A DNA stretch of 64,000 bases from the NCBI GenBank assembly GCA_037975125.1, contig CM075857.1:25669582-25733581 (forward strand). Direction: 5' to 3'. The DNA is from Latrodectus hesperus (taxonomy: Eukaryota; Arthropoda; Arachnida; Araneae; Theridiidae). This document shows positions 23,521-35,535 of the stretch, piece after piece. A model generated the notes under the pieces. The model searched no databases and was not told the DNA's origin. It saw only the letters and a list, made by a program, of their open reading frames with translations. The translations under genes were made by a program, and so were the position numbers. Each line of letters starts with the position of its first letter. Position 1 is the stretch's first letter.

Positions 23521-26500
23521 ATTGGTTAGAACAGTATCAAGGATAAGCCTTTTTTCATCGAACATACTGTTCCAGACACTTTAAAATTTTAACGCGTGTT
23601 GCCTTTCACTCCTTTACCGGGTTATTAGTATTCGCTTGGAAAATAGGAAGAGCCATTTTTTACGTCTGATATAACTTTTTAAAAAAAAAATTTACTGAAA
23701 AAAATGTGTATAATGTAATTTAAGATGTGAATAATTTACATTTCAAACAAATGACGCGCTTAATATATAATTATAATTGTGACTCTCTGTAATATTTTAT
23801 AATATGATAAATTTGCCGACAATACACGCTTGACTATCATGTGAAATTTATCATGTACACTCTCCATGTCTGAACTTCAGACATATTCCAGTAGTATCAA
23901 GCTTGATTTGACATTTGAGATAAAAATAAGTTGGTAAGATTTATTTTAGAGCTTCTGATAAAAAAAAATAATAATAGTTCTTCTGCACTGAAATTTCAGC
24001 AATGGTAAATTATTGACATTTTAATTTTAAAACTGAGTTAAAAACTTTATGATTAATGATTTTTGTTATATTTTTCTTATTGATGTTTGTATACCAGCAT
24101 GAAGGATTAAATGTGTTTATTTTAAAACATTAGTTCGTTTGCATATCAGAGATTGTTGATTTATACTTGGTTCAGGTAAATATTGTATTTTACGAAAATG
24201 AGCAATGATGTCAATTCTTAAAACCTTGACTATCATCTATTTCAAATCCATTCTTGACTTTCATGCGCGCACTGGTGTCAGATATTTTCTCGAAATTCTA
24301 CAACATTGCTGTAAAAGTTGGGTATTAGACAGATTCAAGTGTCAAATGAAATAAAGAATAAATGAAAATAAAAATGGGTTGATATTAGTAATGCGTTTTC
24401 AACAACCTTACAATTGTGAATGTTGTAGCATTCTCTGCGTTTTCTTGTAGATTGAATACTTGCATAGTAAAAAATTAATTATAATTGAAAGTTTTTTGGC
24501 AGACATAAGTCTACATAGAAAGCTGAAACCACTTACTGTTGTTCAACAACGATTAGAATACTAATGCTATAATATTTGGTTCAAGCACATCGATTTTATT
24601 GGTATACGTGTTATATGCTGTTGAGCTATCAAAGTGATAAAATTTATCCTTGAAATATTTAATTGGTGTCATTTGCGCCTGTACCCTTTTCTTACATAAG
24701 TACACTGTATATGATTCGAACTGTTGTATTAGTGGCAATTTGAAACCCAATTATGCATGCTTTTTTCTAACTAATTAGGGACCCATCTTTAATGATTTCA
24801 ACTTTAAACGTTCTATTACCACCTTTAATTACCTATTTATATATATGTGTGTGTGTGTTGATTATTCGTTGATTATTCATATTATTCGTGTCAGTTTAGT
24901 AATTCGATAAGAGACTTAAATTTTAAATTAAATAGATGGTTTTGTTAATTTTGTGCCATTCTACTGTCCCTTTTTCACTAGAAAGCTAGTTCGACCGAAA
25001 CTTACAATTTCAATTTGATAGTAAAGCACTACAAACATTTATGGCCGACCTAAAAATCGTACCTACAGATATAAAAAACGAAGTTACAACCTCTACTATA
25101 TAGCTGTTAACTTAGCTATTGGTTTAGGAAAAGTGTCAGGGTAATATATATATATATATACATAATTTTTGATTTTCTTGTGAATGGTTGATTTAAATGA
25201 AACAGCACATTCGTTTAATGGTCATTGCTCATCCGTTGAATAGGTATAAAAAGCATGTCCATTTTGTCGTTATTATTCAGTTGTAAGCTTTCGAAATACT
25301 GCAAGTAGACACAAAACAGTGCCCAAAATATATTTATAACATTTTTAATCTAAAGCATGTTAGTTTTAGGAAATAAAAACTACTGCTTCGCAAAAAAAAG
25401 TGCTGCACAAGCAGCATTCCATGCTTAAGGCTACTTTTTCACACTGGCCATAAGTCTTTTTTAAAATAAGGCCAGGATAGCAGATGCGGGCAGCGGTGTA
25501 GAGCTCTATTTATTTTCCAACAGGTAAAATCTCTCTCCAGCTTCGCATTCAATACGAATGGCTTGGAAATATTTCAGTTTCCTCTCCTCATATTTCGGCA
25601 TGCCACAACACCATCTTTTCTTTTTCCTCCGTTTGTTTATCAAACATATTTTACGTTTTTATGTATTGCACGTCACGTGGGGCCGACTATTAATTTTGCT
25701 AGGGAAAGGTATTTGCAATGTCAGCAGGCTCTTTCATTTCCATTGATTGAATATATATATGTGGACTGAAAGATGTTTGAAATATAATCTAAGGGTCTAA
25801 GTTCATAATTTATGACATTTGCCATTCGAAACGTTGTATCACCGGAACTCAAGTAAGAATAGAAATTCCATTTTTCAACTGAAGCTCTCAGGGAAAAAAG
25901 GGATTTCTTTGCCCTGCGTTTATTTCCCATGTTTTTGTTATTGGAGTGAAAATTGAACATTGCTTCTGACATCTGTCGATAACAGTCTCGATTCCAGCGT
26001 TAAGAATTCTCTAACTGCCGCGCTCGTATATTTTAAGCGAAGTGTATATTCATTACACATACTGCTCCAATAACTCCATTCAATGGATTTTGGTTTTAAA
26101 ATAATGATGCAGTGTTTTCGTGAAAGGTATTAAAACAAATTATAGTATATAGTATTGATAACATTGCAATTCTACTTCTCTTTGTTTTTTGTACCGTGTA
26201 ATATTTTGGTTTATCATGAATTCTGGAGAAATGGCTCGAAATTTTATTTCTTAAACTTTTGACTAATGAAAATATATGTTATTTATTTTTTACATATCAA
26301 CGTGTTTCAATTATTTATCTGTTTCGTTTTGCTAAATAAGCTACTCTATATCTTCTATTTCTTCTTAATACTTTTCTCAATTAAATTGATTCCAATTACT
26401 ACTAACACTTCTGCTTTTTATTAAGACTTTGCTAATTTATTATAACTCACTTTTGTGTTTGTTTTTTTAAAGATTTTAAATTTTGACTGTTTTTTGTAAT

Positions 26501-26780
26501 TTTTGAATTTTTTCTCCTAATTTCTGATTTCTGTAGAGTTTTAAAAAATATCATTATACTATCTTTCGTTTCAGATTAAAGTATAGCTTTTATAAAGTTG
26601 ATTTTTCAAATTTAAGCTTATATATTTTAGATTGTGCACCATTTAAAATAAAATTATCAGGAATATTATTATCAAAAAAAAAAAAATTGTGTAGGGAAGC
26701 TTTTATGTGCCACTTTTTGATTTTACAAAATTTCATTCGTTTTGTCTTATCTGATTCTTCTATCATATTTTATACATTTG
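23521..26780. other. AT-rich stretch with microsatellites
   Basis: Contains (TA)n then (TG)n at about 24840-24858 and (TA)n at 25144-25160. A mixed patch at about 25540-25720 includes GCACGTCACGTGGGGCCG (CACGTG E-box). No gene is supported. Confidence 0.55.
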
Positions 26781-26799
26781 TTTGATAAAAGTGTAGAGA

Positions 26800-27070
26800 G
26801 CAGAGCTTTTCCTAAGCAGATGCATAACAATGGTCTATTCATTTGACAAAAGACAGACACTAACTTCAGCATCCATCTCTGACTCTCTAATGGTCAAGAG
26901 GAGTGTTACTTGCTTCACAGAAACTGGTATTTGGTGGTCAAGGTGTGTCAAACCGTGAATAAACGTGTCCGGCACGGTGTCATTACTAAAGAATTGTGAG
27001 TATCAGCCGTTTCACTAGGGGGAGTGGTGTAGGTGGAGACCTATAGTTCAAGTGACAGCTCTCTATTGTG
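26800..27070. promoter_or_regulatory. Small mixed-composition island
   Basis: More balanced than its flanks, with ACCGTG and CACGGT forming an interrupted palindrome around a GTGTCCGG segment near 26952-26981. No coding potential was recognised. Could be a small enhancer or an old repeat. Confidence 0.25.
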
Positions 27071-27524
27071 CGGGTTTAAGAAAAAGAACGTTCTGAAATA
27101 TTTTATGTGAACACGTCAAAGCGACCGAGACATTTATTTTAATTAAGCGTCATCAGTAGTTGCAGACTGTAAGAAGTGCGTAAACCTTAGAACTGTCATT
27201 AGCTGCATTTTCACTAATTGTAATTTAAAGCAATTCGTATTTGTAAAGCTTATTACAAGACTAAGCAGTGACAGTTAGATACATAAGTTTTCTTCTTATT
27301 GAAAAATGAATCACATGACTTTTTAGCCGACAATTTATTGGGTGCTGTTTGAAGTCATAAAAACGAAACGTTGCTTTTCGACGCCTTGTCCTGTTGGGGC
27401 TGTTGAAATACTTTTTTGTTGCGTTTTAAAGATTGTGTTTTTCGGGAGAAATTCTCATGCAGTTTACATATGCAATTGCCAAAAAAGAAAAAAAAATATT
27501 TCAAAACATTGTTCTGTCTCTTAT

Positions 27525-27595
27525 TGTTAATCTCTAATGTGAGGAGTTCAATGTTCATTGTTCCGTCTCTAAATGTGAGGAGTTAAATGTTCTAC
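27525..27595. repeat. Short imperfect tandem duplication
   Basis: Two copies of a segment containing TGTGAGGAGTTxAATGTTC, at about 27536-27555 and 27574-27592, each preceded by GTCTCT or ATCTCT. The unit is about 37 bases. Confidence 0.75.
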
Positions 27596-28029
27596 CTCTT
27601 ATCTTCTCAACCTTAAAAAAATAAATAAACACAATATCAATCTCTTGTTCTTTAATATTTGTAAAATCAAAGTAAAATTTCGCTGCGAAAAGAGATAGAA
27701 TTATAGATCATCGTCGTCACGTAGAAATTTTTTCTGCAGTTTGCAATGGGTATGGTTAGTGTCAGATTATCAATAGGGCTTTGCAATCACTTGGAATCTA
27801 TTCTAATGAATGATAATGATCGAAATACATTTTCATAATTCATTTCTTTCGTAAAATATTATTTTCATCTGCACTTTCTTCCACTGCACATTTTCAGAAC
27901 AATAATTATTTATATCTATGCTTAAATATTGTACTTTGTCATGATGATATTTATTCTCTATTTCACGTGATAATATAATTTTGCAAATGAAATTAGTTTA
28001 ACAAAAAACACCATTGGTTGATGCATACA

Positions 28030-28345
28030 TAGTGATGCAGGTGAACCTCAGACTGTACCGTTAGGTTAACTGGTTTAGAATACTCGCCCATCATCAAGTG
28101 CCTCTTCCTTTTGAATGACGCTCAGGTGACGAGGTCACACGTGAGCTGGCACCCACCCCTCCTTATCCACGCCACATTAGCAGAAGGATTTTGGACGCCA
28201 CAGATGAACCTGGACATGTCTCCCACCCACGGAACTCTAGCAACCCAGAATGATCACCTTCCCAATCACTGACCACGGCAGCTATCATGCTTCACTTTAC
28301 TGATCTAATGGGAAGCTACTGAGATATTAGAGCTCACCTGTGGTT
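28030..28345 (-). mobile_element. Interspersed repeat, possibly spider-type
   Basis: Read on the minus strand, this stretch holds GGGTGGGTGCCAGCTCACG, then GTGACCTCGTCACCTGAGCG and TCATTCAAAAGG. From memory this resembles a common interspersed repeat in orb-weaver spider transcripts (GGTGCCxGCTCAGGTGTCG followed by CCTCGTCATCTGACCGCGG). No open frame is present. The element ends are not defined. The match is a recollection and has not been checked. Confidence 0.35.
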
Positions 28346-28476
28346 CATAAAGAATGACGTAAAGTTTTTTTCCTTTTTTATAATTAAATAAATGTCATGA
28401 AAAAGTACTAAATGTGTCATTTCTCACGATATTTGTATCATATTATGCTGATGTAGTTAAAAAGCATTTCTTTAAG

Positions 28477-28550
28477 GCCAAATCGGTTGTTTGAGTTTCA
28501 CTTAAGCTGCCCAACAGCAGCTCCGAAGTCGCAGCAGTGCGCCCTTGCAG
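28477..28550 (+). CDS. Candidate internal coding exon, unidentified
   Basis: A perfect donor CAG|GTAAGT (GT at 28551) follows an open segment whose frame ends in APKSQQCALA plus one carried G. A moderate acceptor (CATTTCTTTAAG, AG at 28475-28476) would give a 74-base exon starting in phase 2. An alternative acceptor CCCAACAG gives a shorter exon from 28517. The exit phase (one G carried) matches the exons at 8510 and 37603. No domain is recognised, and the acceptor is weak, so this is tentative. Confidence 0.25.
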
Positions 28551-28975
28551 GTAAGTCAATAAAAAAATATTATAATGCTGCTCCACGGAGGGAGAGTGCA
28601 TCCATAATATTTTGGAGGAAAGGGGATTTCGGATCGCTGCAAATTTATTTCTCCGAGTGGAATATGAAACTCTCTACAAAGTCACGAAATAAAATTCAGA
28701 TGGGTCGGTGTGCCCCGGTGAACCTGTCGCGGGCGTGGAAAGAGTGATGGAATATGTGGAAGTTTATAACGAAGCCGCTTCAAAACGAAGCTCTTTTGGC
28801 GCAATGGCGCTTGAGCTCTTGATGGAGTCTCCTGTCAGAGATGGATGGCGCTCAACACCAGAGTGTGCAGATAATGTATAATAAATACTCTTCCTCACTT
28901 TTGTTTCATGTAGTGTGAATGTTTAATGGCGCCGGTGTCCACTGCGACCCGATTTTAAATGTGTTTTGTTTAGCA
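28551..28975. promoter_or_regulatory. GC-balanced island next to the exon candidate
   Basis: Mixed composition with GTGCCCCGGTGAACC near 28710, GGAATATGTGG, repeated GGCGC blocks (GGCGCAATGGCGC near 28799, GATGGCGCTC near 28843, GGCGCCGG near 28928) and GCAGATAATG (GATA). GATGGCGC resembles the core of arthropod CTCF-type sites. No coding domain is seen. Confidence 0.35.
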
Positions 28976-30594
28976 GAATCCATTGCTCTTAGGAGATGCT
29001 GTTTACTTTGATTAAGCACATTCATGCTGGAGCGGAATCATACCATGAATGTTATTTCTTCTTGAATGAAATGTTGGCAGATGGAGCTCTAACTTAGTCC
29101 TGTGGAAAGAATTGCATGATGTGTGCTGCACTCATTTGATGAATTATCTGAGTGATAGTGTTATGAATAGGACTTGTTAAAATAATTCTAACAAAAACTT
29201 GCTCAAAATATACTTAGACTCTTGAAAAACATTTTTGAATCATTTTGGAAAATGTGTACTTCGTGCGGGGTCAAACATTATGTAAAAGTCTGCGCTTAAC
29301 ACTTATTGCTGAATGCTAAAAATTAAATATGTTAATGAGAAAAAAATTGAAATACTTTAAACTGTGTAAAAAAATGAGATTATATTATGATAATGAACAT
29401 ATATATTTACTGTTGCTTAAAGAAAATCAGTGAAAGACATGGAATTTTTCACAAGAGTTTGCATTTCACTTAAAGACGGTCATATCGTTTTTTGTTTTAC
29501 TTTGTATTTTCAATAAATATGTATTTATATATCAAAACAAGACTCAAGCATTTTAATAAAGATTGTAAGAAAACGAAAGACAAAGAACGTTTTAAAATTA
29601 GTCAATAACATTAAGAAATATGTGTTAAGAAAATTATTTTTATTCGAGGAATTTTTTTTCAATTTTTAACTTATTCAAAGAGTTTAACATATGAATTTAA
29701 ATGTAAAGTTCTTAAATACATAAATTAAAATTTCTAAAACTTATGGAAAATCAAGAAAAAATTTTGTACACCTTAATAGCATTTACTTGATTGTTAAATT
29801 TTTTTAAGCAATATAATGGAGAGTTTTAAAATGCTAACTTATTATTTGATAATTTAAACACTCACTCCTGCTCCAAAAGAAAGCGAACAGTTTTGAGATC
29901 CTGATGTTTAAATCTGAAGAAAAATCGTTTCTTCAACAAACGCTTAATTAGGCGTTCGTGTCTCCTTTAGATATGGGAGGAGCCTAACTCAATCAGCTAT
30001 TGGGATGGAGGGGTGTCTCTTCGATAAAACACAGAAAGGGTTCAACTGGATTGGAATAAACAGTGAGCTGCAGAATCATGGATCTTGTAATGATGTCCAC
30101 CCCTTGCCTCATCTTTGAGAGCTTTATCAACCATTCCTCGAATAATTTTCTTCTCTGGTATCTTTGGAAGAGATTCTGCTTTCTTTTCCCCGTCTCAAAT
30201 AGCTTATTGAAGTTATTGGCTCAAATGTATGCTGGAACACAGGATTTTTGTATTCCTAGCAATGGGATGAATTTTACTGGTTTTAGTACCATCAATTAAA
30301 ATTTATTTAGAAAAGCAAATGAATTACATTCTGTAACTAGCTCTTAGTTACACGTGATAATTGATAGGCGATGATAACACGAATCCATTAATAAAAGATT
30401 CTGCTGATGTCTAAGTTTGGGGATGAAAAAACTGATTTCTGTCGGGAAACAAATTTAAACGAATTGTGTAAAAAAAGTTAGAAATATATGGAATTTATAG
30501 AGAGCCGATTTTTCCTGCTTGCACTTGGTTATAAACTTGATGGCTATAACTTATAAAATAGGAAGACTTTTATATGTAGCTATTTTCATTTGAT
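28976..30594. other. AT-rich stretch with a mixed patch
   Basis: Mostly AT-rich. The patch 29860-30300 is more balanced and holds AACGCTTAATTAGGCGTT (29940-29957), a near-perfect palindrome centred on the homeodomain core TAATTA. No gene is supported. Confidence 0.5.
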
Positions 30595-31466
30595 CTAAGA
30601 AATAGGATCATCGCTCACGAGCAATATGCCAATGCAGTGAGTTTTAAAGCTGTCTTGAAAGGTAATTAGGATTCCAAATAGAACTTCCATATTCAGGAAA
30701 TTGAAAGAATCAGTAATCAAGTAATAGATTGAGGTAACATATTCTTTAAGCACAGTTTGGCTCCAACTGTGCTGAATTTCTTCAAAATTACAGAAACCCA
30801 AATCATCTTTATGTAGGATAGAAAAAAACTGCTGAATCTTAAGAAAAATATCATTTGCTTCTTTAATCCCCAAGAAACTTGATCGATATTGAATAGTGTT
30901 TGAAGTATTCCTTCTCAAAAGTGTCTTTTGTCCAAAATGTTTTACCATATTTTCGAATTCATACTTGCAATTGTCATATAATATCGAACTTAAGGTAGTG
31001 GGATTGCGAAAAAATTATTTTAATTTTTCCGTAACCCCACTGTCTTAATTATTAATCCAGCTAAACAAACTTCAAACTGTACCGAAAAAATTAGTCTTTT
31101 CGATATAATCAGAAGCTTGTTTGCCGGATTCCTTCATTGCTTTTATTCAGTTTAAGAAATGACTGTAGAGAAACAACTGGAACTAAATTGTTGTGCATTT
31201 AGAATTCTGTTGCCTGGTTTATGGATAGCTTTGAGACTTGCCAAAAATTTATCCGAAATTCTTTTTGTTCGTATGTTTGTAATTTCTTGAATTTCTTGCT
31301 GAGCATCGAAAAAATAATTATGAACATTGTAAACTTAACACCCCCATTGTTTTAAGCATCGAAAGAAAGCAGCACAGATTACATTGTTAATTTTAGAATA
31401 GTCTGATGCTATAATATAGGTATTGTGACTTTTTGTGTCATTATGATGATCTTCTTCAAAGAATCT
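30595..31466 (-). pseudogene. Broken coding sequence of unknown family
   Basis: Two adjacent minus-strand frames are far more open than this AT-rich sequence should allow. The first runs 31466 to 31152, 104 codons with a single internal TAA (31337-31335), and includes SHNTYIIASDYSKINNV and VYNVHNYFFDAQQEIQEI. The second runs from about 31012 to the stop at 30595, 140 codons without a stop, and includes SILYDNCKYEFENMVKHFG and SILHKDDLGFCNFEEIQHSW. Both look like a soluble, helical, leucine- and phenylalanine-rich protein. The break between them, the internal stop and a probable frameshift before 31466 indicate a decayed or retrocopied gene. No poly-A tail is visible at the 3' end. I cannot name the family. 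A live multi-exon gene is less likely but possible. Confidence 0.5.
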
Positions 31467-31619
31467 TAATTATTCTAACAATCGATTTGAAATTCTGCAT
31501 CGATTCTTTGATCATTTGATGCATTGATCTACATGTATTAACCATATATTAATGCGTATATGACTGACAGTTTGTTTCATTAAAAATTTTTTTAACTGAA
31601 TATCAGCATTTCTACTATT

Positions 31620-32880
31620 CATTTTTCATTGGTGCGTAAGTATCAAAATATATTATCTAATAAACGTCAAAATTCCTACAGCATTTCACTAGTATATAAA
31701 ATGAATATTACTAAGCTACAAAATAAACTCAATCAAAGAAAGTATTCGGAGCATTATATAAAATATTGTTCATTCTTTTATTTGTAGTTGAAATGAATTA
31801 GTGCTTCGTGCACTCATATTTTAGTGCTAAAATATTTCGTGCCATAAGTTTTTTTAGCTATTTAATAATTATGGGGAAGGAAAAAAATTTTTCCCTCCCT
31901 GCATTGCGTTTAATAGTATTTTTTTATTGACCATTTTTTTCAACCACGCTGCGTCCTTGTAGCAGTTCATGTGAATCTCTGAAACAATATAAAATATTCC
32001 CCCTCTACCCCCGCACAATCTGAAGCGAAATTTATCTTCCTCGTCCTCCTGAGTGTCCCCTCACCCCCACTCGATATTCGAACTGTCCTTTTGTCTATCT
32101 GTCTCTCTGGTCAAGCGTTCATCTGCACTTTTTAACTGTGCCATCGACGGGTCGTCTCGCCGTGAATGACAAATATTTGATGGCTGAAAATCGGTTTTCG
32201 AGTCGGACATTTACTAATCGTAATCCGGGGCGCAAATTATGGGTTTGGAGCATTTTGGTCCGGAACGAATATAGCAGTAGACTTGATGTATGGTTCCAAA
32301 TTCCCACCCCTTCTCAGTGTACCACCTTCCTCCTATCTCTTTCTGCCTCCCCCTCTCTAACATTTGTCTCTCTCTCTCTCTTTTTGTGCCCGAATATCAG
32401 CTGATATGCCCTCTCTGTGTAACTGTTGTCCTCACATACTCAAGAATGTCACAGTTTTCCTAATGATATACCTACTTTTTGCTCCTTTTCTTTCACTTTC
32501 TCGTCCCTATTCTTTGTCCGTCCATGGCAACGTGTTACTCCTATAATCAACTTTGTACTGCATTTTCCATATATCATACTGTCTTATGTTGACGGGAGAC
32601 ATTTTGTGCCTTGCATGGAATAGGGGGAAGAATATTCTGTTTCCAAACCTGCTGGCATTAGTCTTAGGCTATTCGCATGTTCTTGTTGCACTCAGTCGAG
32701 AAATGCTTTTCACTTACCATTTAAGAAGTGTTTGACCTACAAAAAATATTTTTTTAATTTCAAATTTATCTTTTTTTCCCGTAAAGTGGTTGCTTTTTTC
32801 GTTTCAGTTGAGATCCTCAGTACGTCACATTATTACGATTCTCATTGGTTTAAAATATCCATGACGTTAAAAACGTTTCA
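31620..32880. other. Mixed stretch, pyrimidine-rich, with possible regulatory island
   Basis: 31960-32640 is C/T-rich with a (TC)n tract at about 32366-32381. The block GGGTCGTCTCGCCGTGAATG near 32148 and TCCGGGGCGCAAATTATGGG near 32225 (ATTA and ATGCAAAT-like cores) mark a candidate regulatory patch. Several short open frames carry no domain. Confidence 0.3.
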
Positions 32881-33110
32881 TCCACGTCACATCGTATTGA
32901 GATAGCGCTGTACATCCAACTTGTCGACGAATATGCTGTCTGCCTTCAAATCACATTCTTCGAGCGGCAGCGGACAAGGCGAAGTTTACCATCAAATGTC
33001 TGAGAATAGTGTCGAAGTTCATTTTGTTAATAATAATTTCTTATATAAAAAGCAAAGCATCGGTTTGAGAAGCCATTTTCCATTCAAGCCACTATTAGCA
33101 CGTTGACAAT
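32880..33110. promoter_or_regulatory. Small GC-balanced island
   Basis: Contains CACGTCAC near 32883 and ATGACGTTAAAAACGTTTC just upstream (CRE-like). The + strand frame 32921-33106 (61 codons) is serine- and glycine-rich at its start but has neither a splice unit nor a known domain. Confidence 0.25.
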
Positions 33111-33417
33111 AAAACAAAAGAAAAAAAAACAAAATGAAAAAGACATGACAAAACATCCATTTTATGGTTAGTTTAAATCAGCAAAGACAATTTAAATTTT
33201 TAAAAATTTCATTAATTAATAAAATTTTAAATTAAGAATTACAATATTTGTAAACACTTTCTTTGGAATCTTAAGATCATTGCCTTGCTTACGCTAACAT
33301 TATATATTTTAATATTTTATTTATTGATTTATTTATTTTTGGCATAAAATTAAAAATTAATTGAGCTTATTCAAGATTTATAATATTGCTCAATTTTTCA
33401 ATGATAAAAAGATTATT
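33111..33417. other. AT-rich stretch, nothing seen
   Basis: AT-rich with poly-A. No supported feature. Confidence 0.6.
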
Positions 33418-33459
33418 ATTTCAAAGAAATAATAATTGTTTTTATTATTTCTTTGAAAT
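33418..33459. repeat. Perfect 18-bp inverted repeat
   Basis: Arms ATTTCAAAGAAATAATAA (33418-33435) and TTATTATTTCTTTGAAAT (33442-33459) are exact reverse complements with a 6-base loop TTGTTT. It would form a stable hairpin. CTTTGAA in the arms is TCF-like. No mature-miRNA family was recognised. Confidence 0.95.
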
Positions 33460-34425
33460 CCTTGAAAGAGCTATGGAAACAGCTAGTGCAGTCTTCATCC
33501 GCATTTATATATATAAATAATTCCTAGTATTAATATATTGAAAAATCACTTAAAGAAGGATAACTGAACAGGAATCCCTCAACTTATTCGATGTCTGAGA
33601 AAGTGACATTGTAAAATGTCAATTTCTTTCTACTTTGTGCGTTGTCCAGATATTTATATTTGTCTATGTATTACACTTTTGCTATAATTAAACTTCACTA
33701 TTCATAAAAAATGTAAGCAATTTCTTTGTTCTTATTTTGCGCAAGCTTAAAAATTTCCTTCTTAGATTGTAAAGATGCATCGCAGTTAAATTACTAAATA
33801 ATTAATTAAAAACATTTTCTTTATTCACATTCAACCATTTTTGCGAGTGTTTTAAAAACTCCAATTTTTAATTGTATATCATTATTAATAAACTTGATTT
33901 TTAAAATTATTGCTATGGAGAATTTACACGAAACTTATTAAGTAATGCAATGTAATTCTTAAATTTACAGCATTAAGTTTTTTAGTTAAGAACGAAGGTT
34001 ATTCATATCAACATTTATTTAACTCTCTGCATTTGTAATTCCAACAGCTTAATAAGATTGCTTAAACATCTTTTTGATATCACTGAACCATGCTATTTAC
34101 GCCAGCTTATTGAATGTCATGATACGCGTAAGTATATATCACGTCATTAACGTAGCAAGGCATTTTACCAAGTAATTTTGTATACCGACTTCTGTAAATC
34201 AAATATCTTCGAGTTACGCGAAGTTACTCTCAAAAAAGACTCGAAATGTATGACTTGATGTCAATATATGTTTAGGAGTCGAATGTTCACTTGTGAAGGC
34301 AGATAGTATTTTTTTATTATTGTTTAGAGATTGGCAAATTCTAAATTCACACCAAAGACGCTTCTGATGACTTCATATTGCTTAATGATTGCATATAAAT
34401 GAAATTCAATAAATGTTTTGCATAA
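33460..34425. other. AT-rich stretch, nothing seen
   Basis: No supported feature beyond AT-rich sequence. Confidence 0.6.
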
Positions 34426-34429
34426 TCTT

Positions 34430-35190
34430 CAATCCCAATTAGTACTGCTTTGCCTTACCGTTCAACGAGGATGATCGACAGTATTATTTCTGTACCTCAT
34501 GATCTTAATGAGCCTCTCCAAAGCTGTACCACGCAAGGGTTCGATGTATGCCGATGGAAGGTGCAAAGGACTCGATCCGCATCACTTGGACGAGGCTCCA
34601 GTGCATGGATTGCAACACACTTGCAACAGAAGGGAACGAATGCGAGGCATTAGCGAAACGTTGGGAAAGCTGTGTGTGGACGAAGGGAACTGACCTTCCG
34701 GGGGCCCACATCTACCATTTATGCTGTGAAGCTACCCGTGATGATTTTTGGGGCCCCTTTCACGTTCATCATCATTGCGATGGCCGCTTCTGTTTCTGTG
34801 TCGTTGACCCTCTTTGTAACCTCAATTTAGGTCATTGCTACATCCGCTTCTATTTTTTAGTGTGGCCATTTTTTTTCCCGCTCGCTTCTTAATTCGAGCT
34901 CCCTGGTCATCGGTGTAGGTTGACGGAGATCTCTGGATGCCTCTGGGTAACGCTCAAAGGGTGAGAATTTCAGGGAGAGTGACGACAAGGAACTGCGTGC
35001 TTTCGGTTATCAACCCAGCTGAAATTGCGACATCTTACGAAAATGTGAACTTGGCGTCTAAGGTGACAATGAGCCGGGAATGTCGAAAATGGTGTTATTG
35101 CCCGTGATCGTTTCGTATAAATTGTTGCTAAAGATATTTCTACTCTCATTACGTTTAGATACATTGCATCGATTAAATATTTCACAAGTA
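34430..35190. promoter_or_regulatory. GC-balanced island, candidate regulatory element
   Basis: Mixed composition with overlapping short frames on both strands (34450-34892 +, 34505-34711 -, 34970-35185 -) and no known domain. GGGGCCCACATC near 34701 and TTTTTGGGGCCCCTTTC near 34746 are GC palindromes, and CATTTATG lies near 34717. Role inferred from composition. Confidence 0.35.
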
Positions 35191-35530
35191 ATATCAGATT
35201 CTCTCTCCTATTTCCGAAGCATAAAATAAATAAATGTTTGAAAATTGTTTTATTTAAAATTAGTAAATCAGTGTAGTTTTGGAGAAATTTACATTAACTT
35301 ATAATTAATTCTTAAAAAAAAAAAATCAATATTTTCATTTTTAAAGTTTTAAAATTGCATATATAATATTATGATATATTTTGGGAATAATTTTTATATT
35401 ACTTGACATTGTATAATTAGCTCTTTTGAATATTATTGAAATATTACGAGTAAAAATATAAAGGGGTTTTATTTTAGTCATATTTGAAAAATCGAGAGCG
35501 ATGGAAAAAAAATGACTCTCTGTTCTTGAG
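35191..35530. other. AT-rich stretch, nothing seen
   Basis: AT-rich, no supported feature. Confidence 0.6.
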
Positions 35531-35535
35531 AAAAA

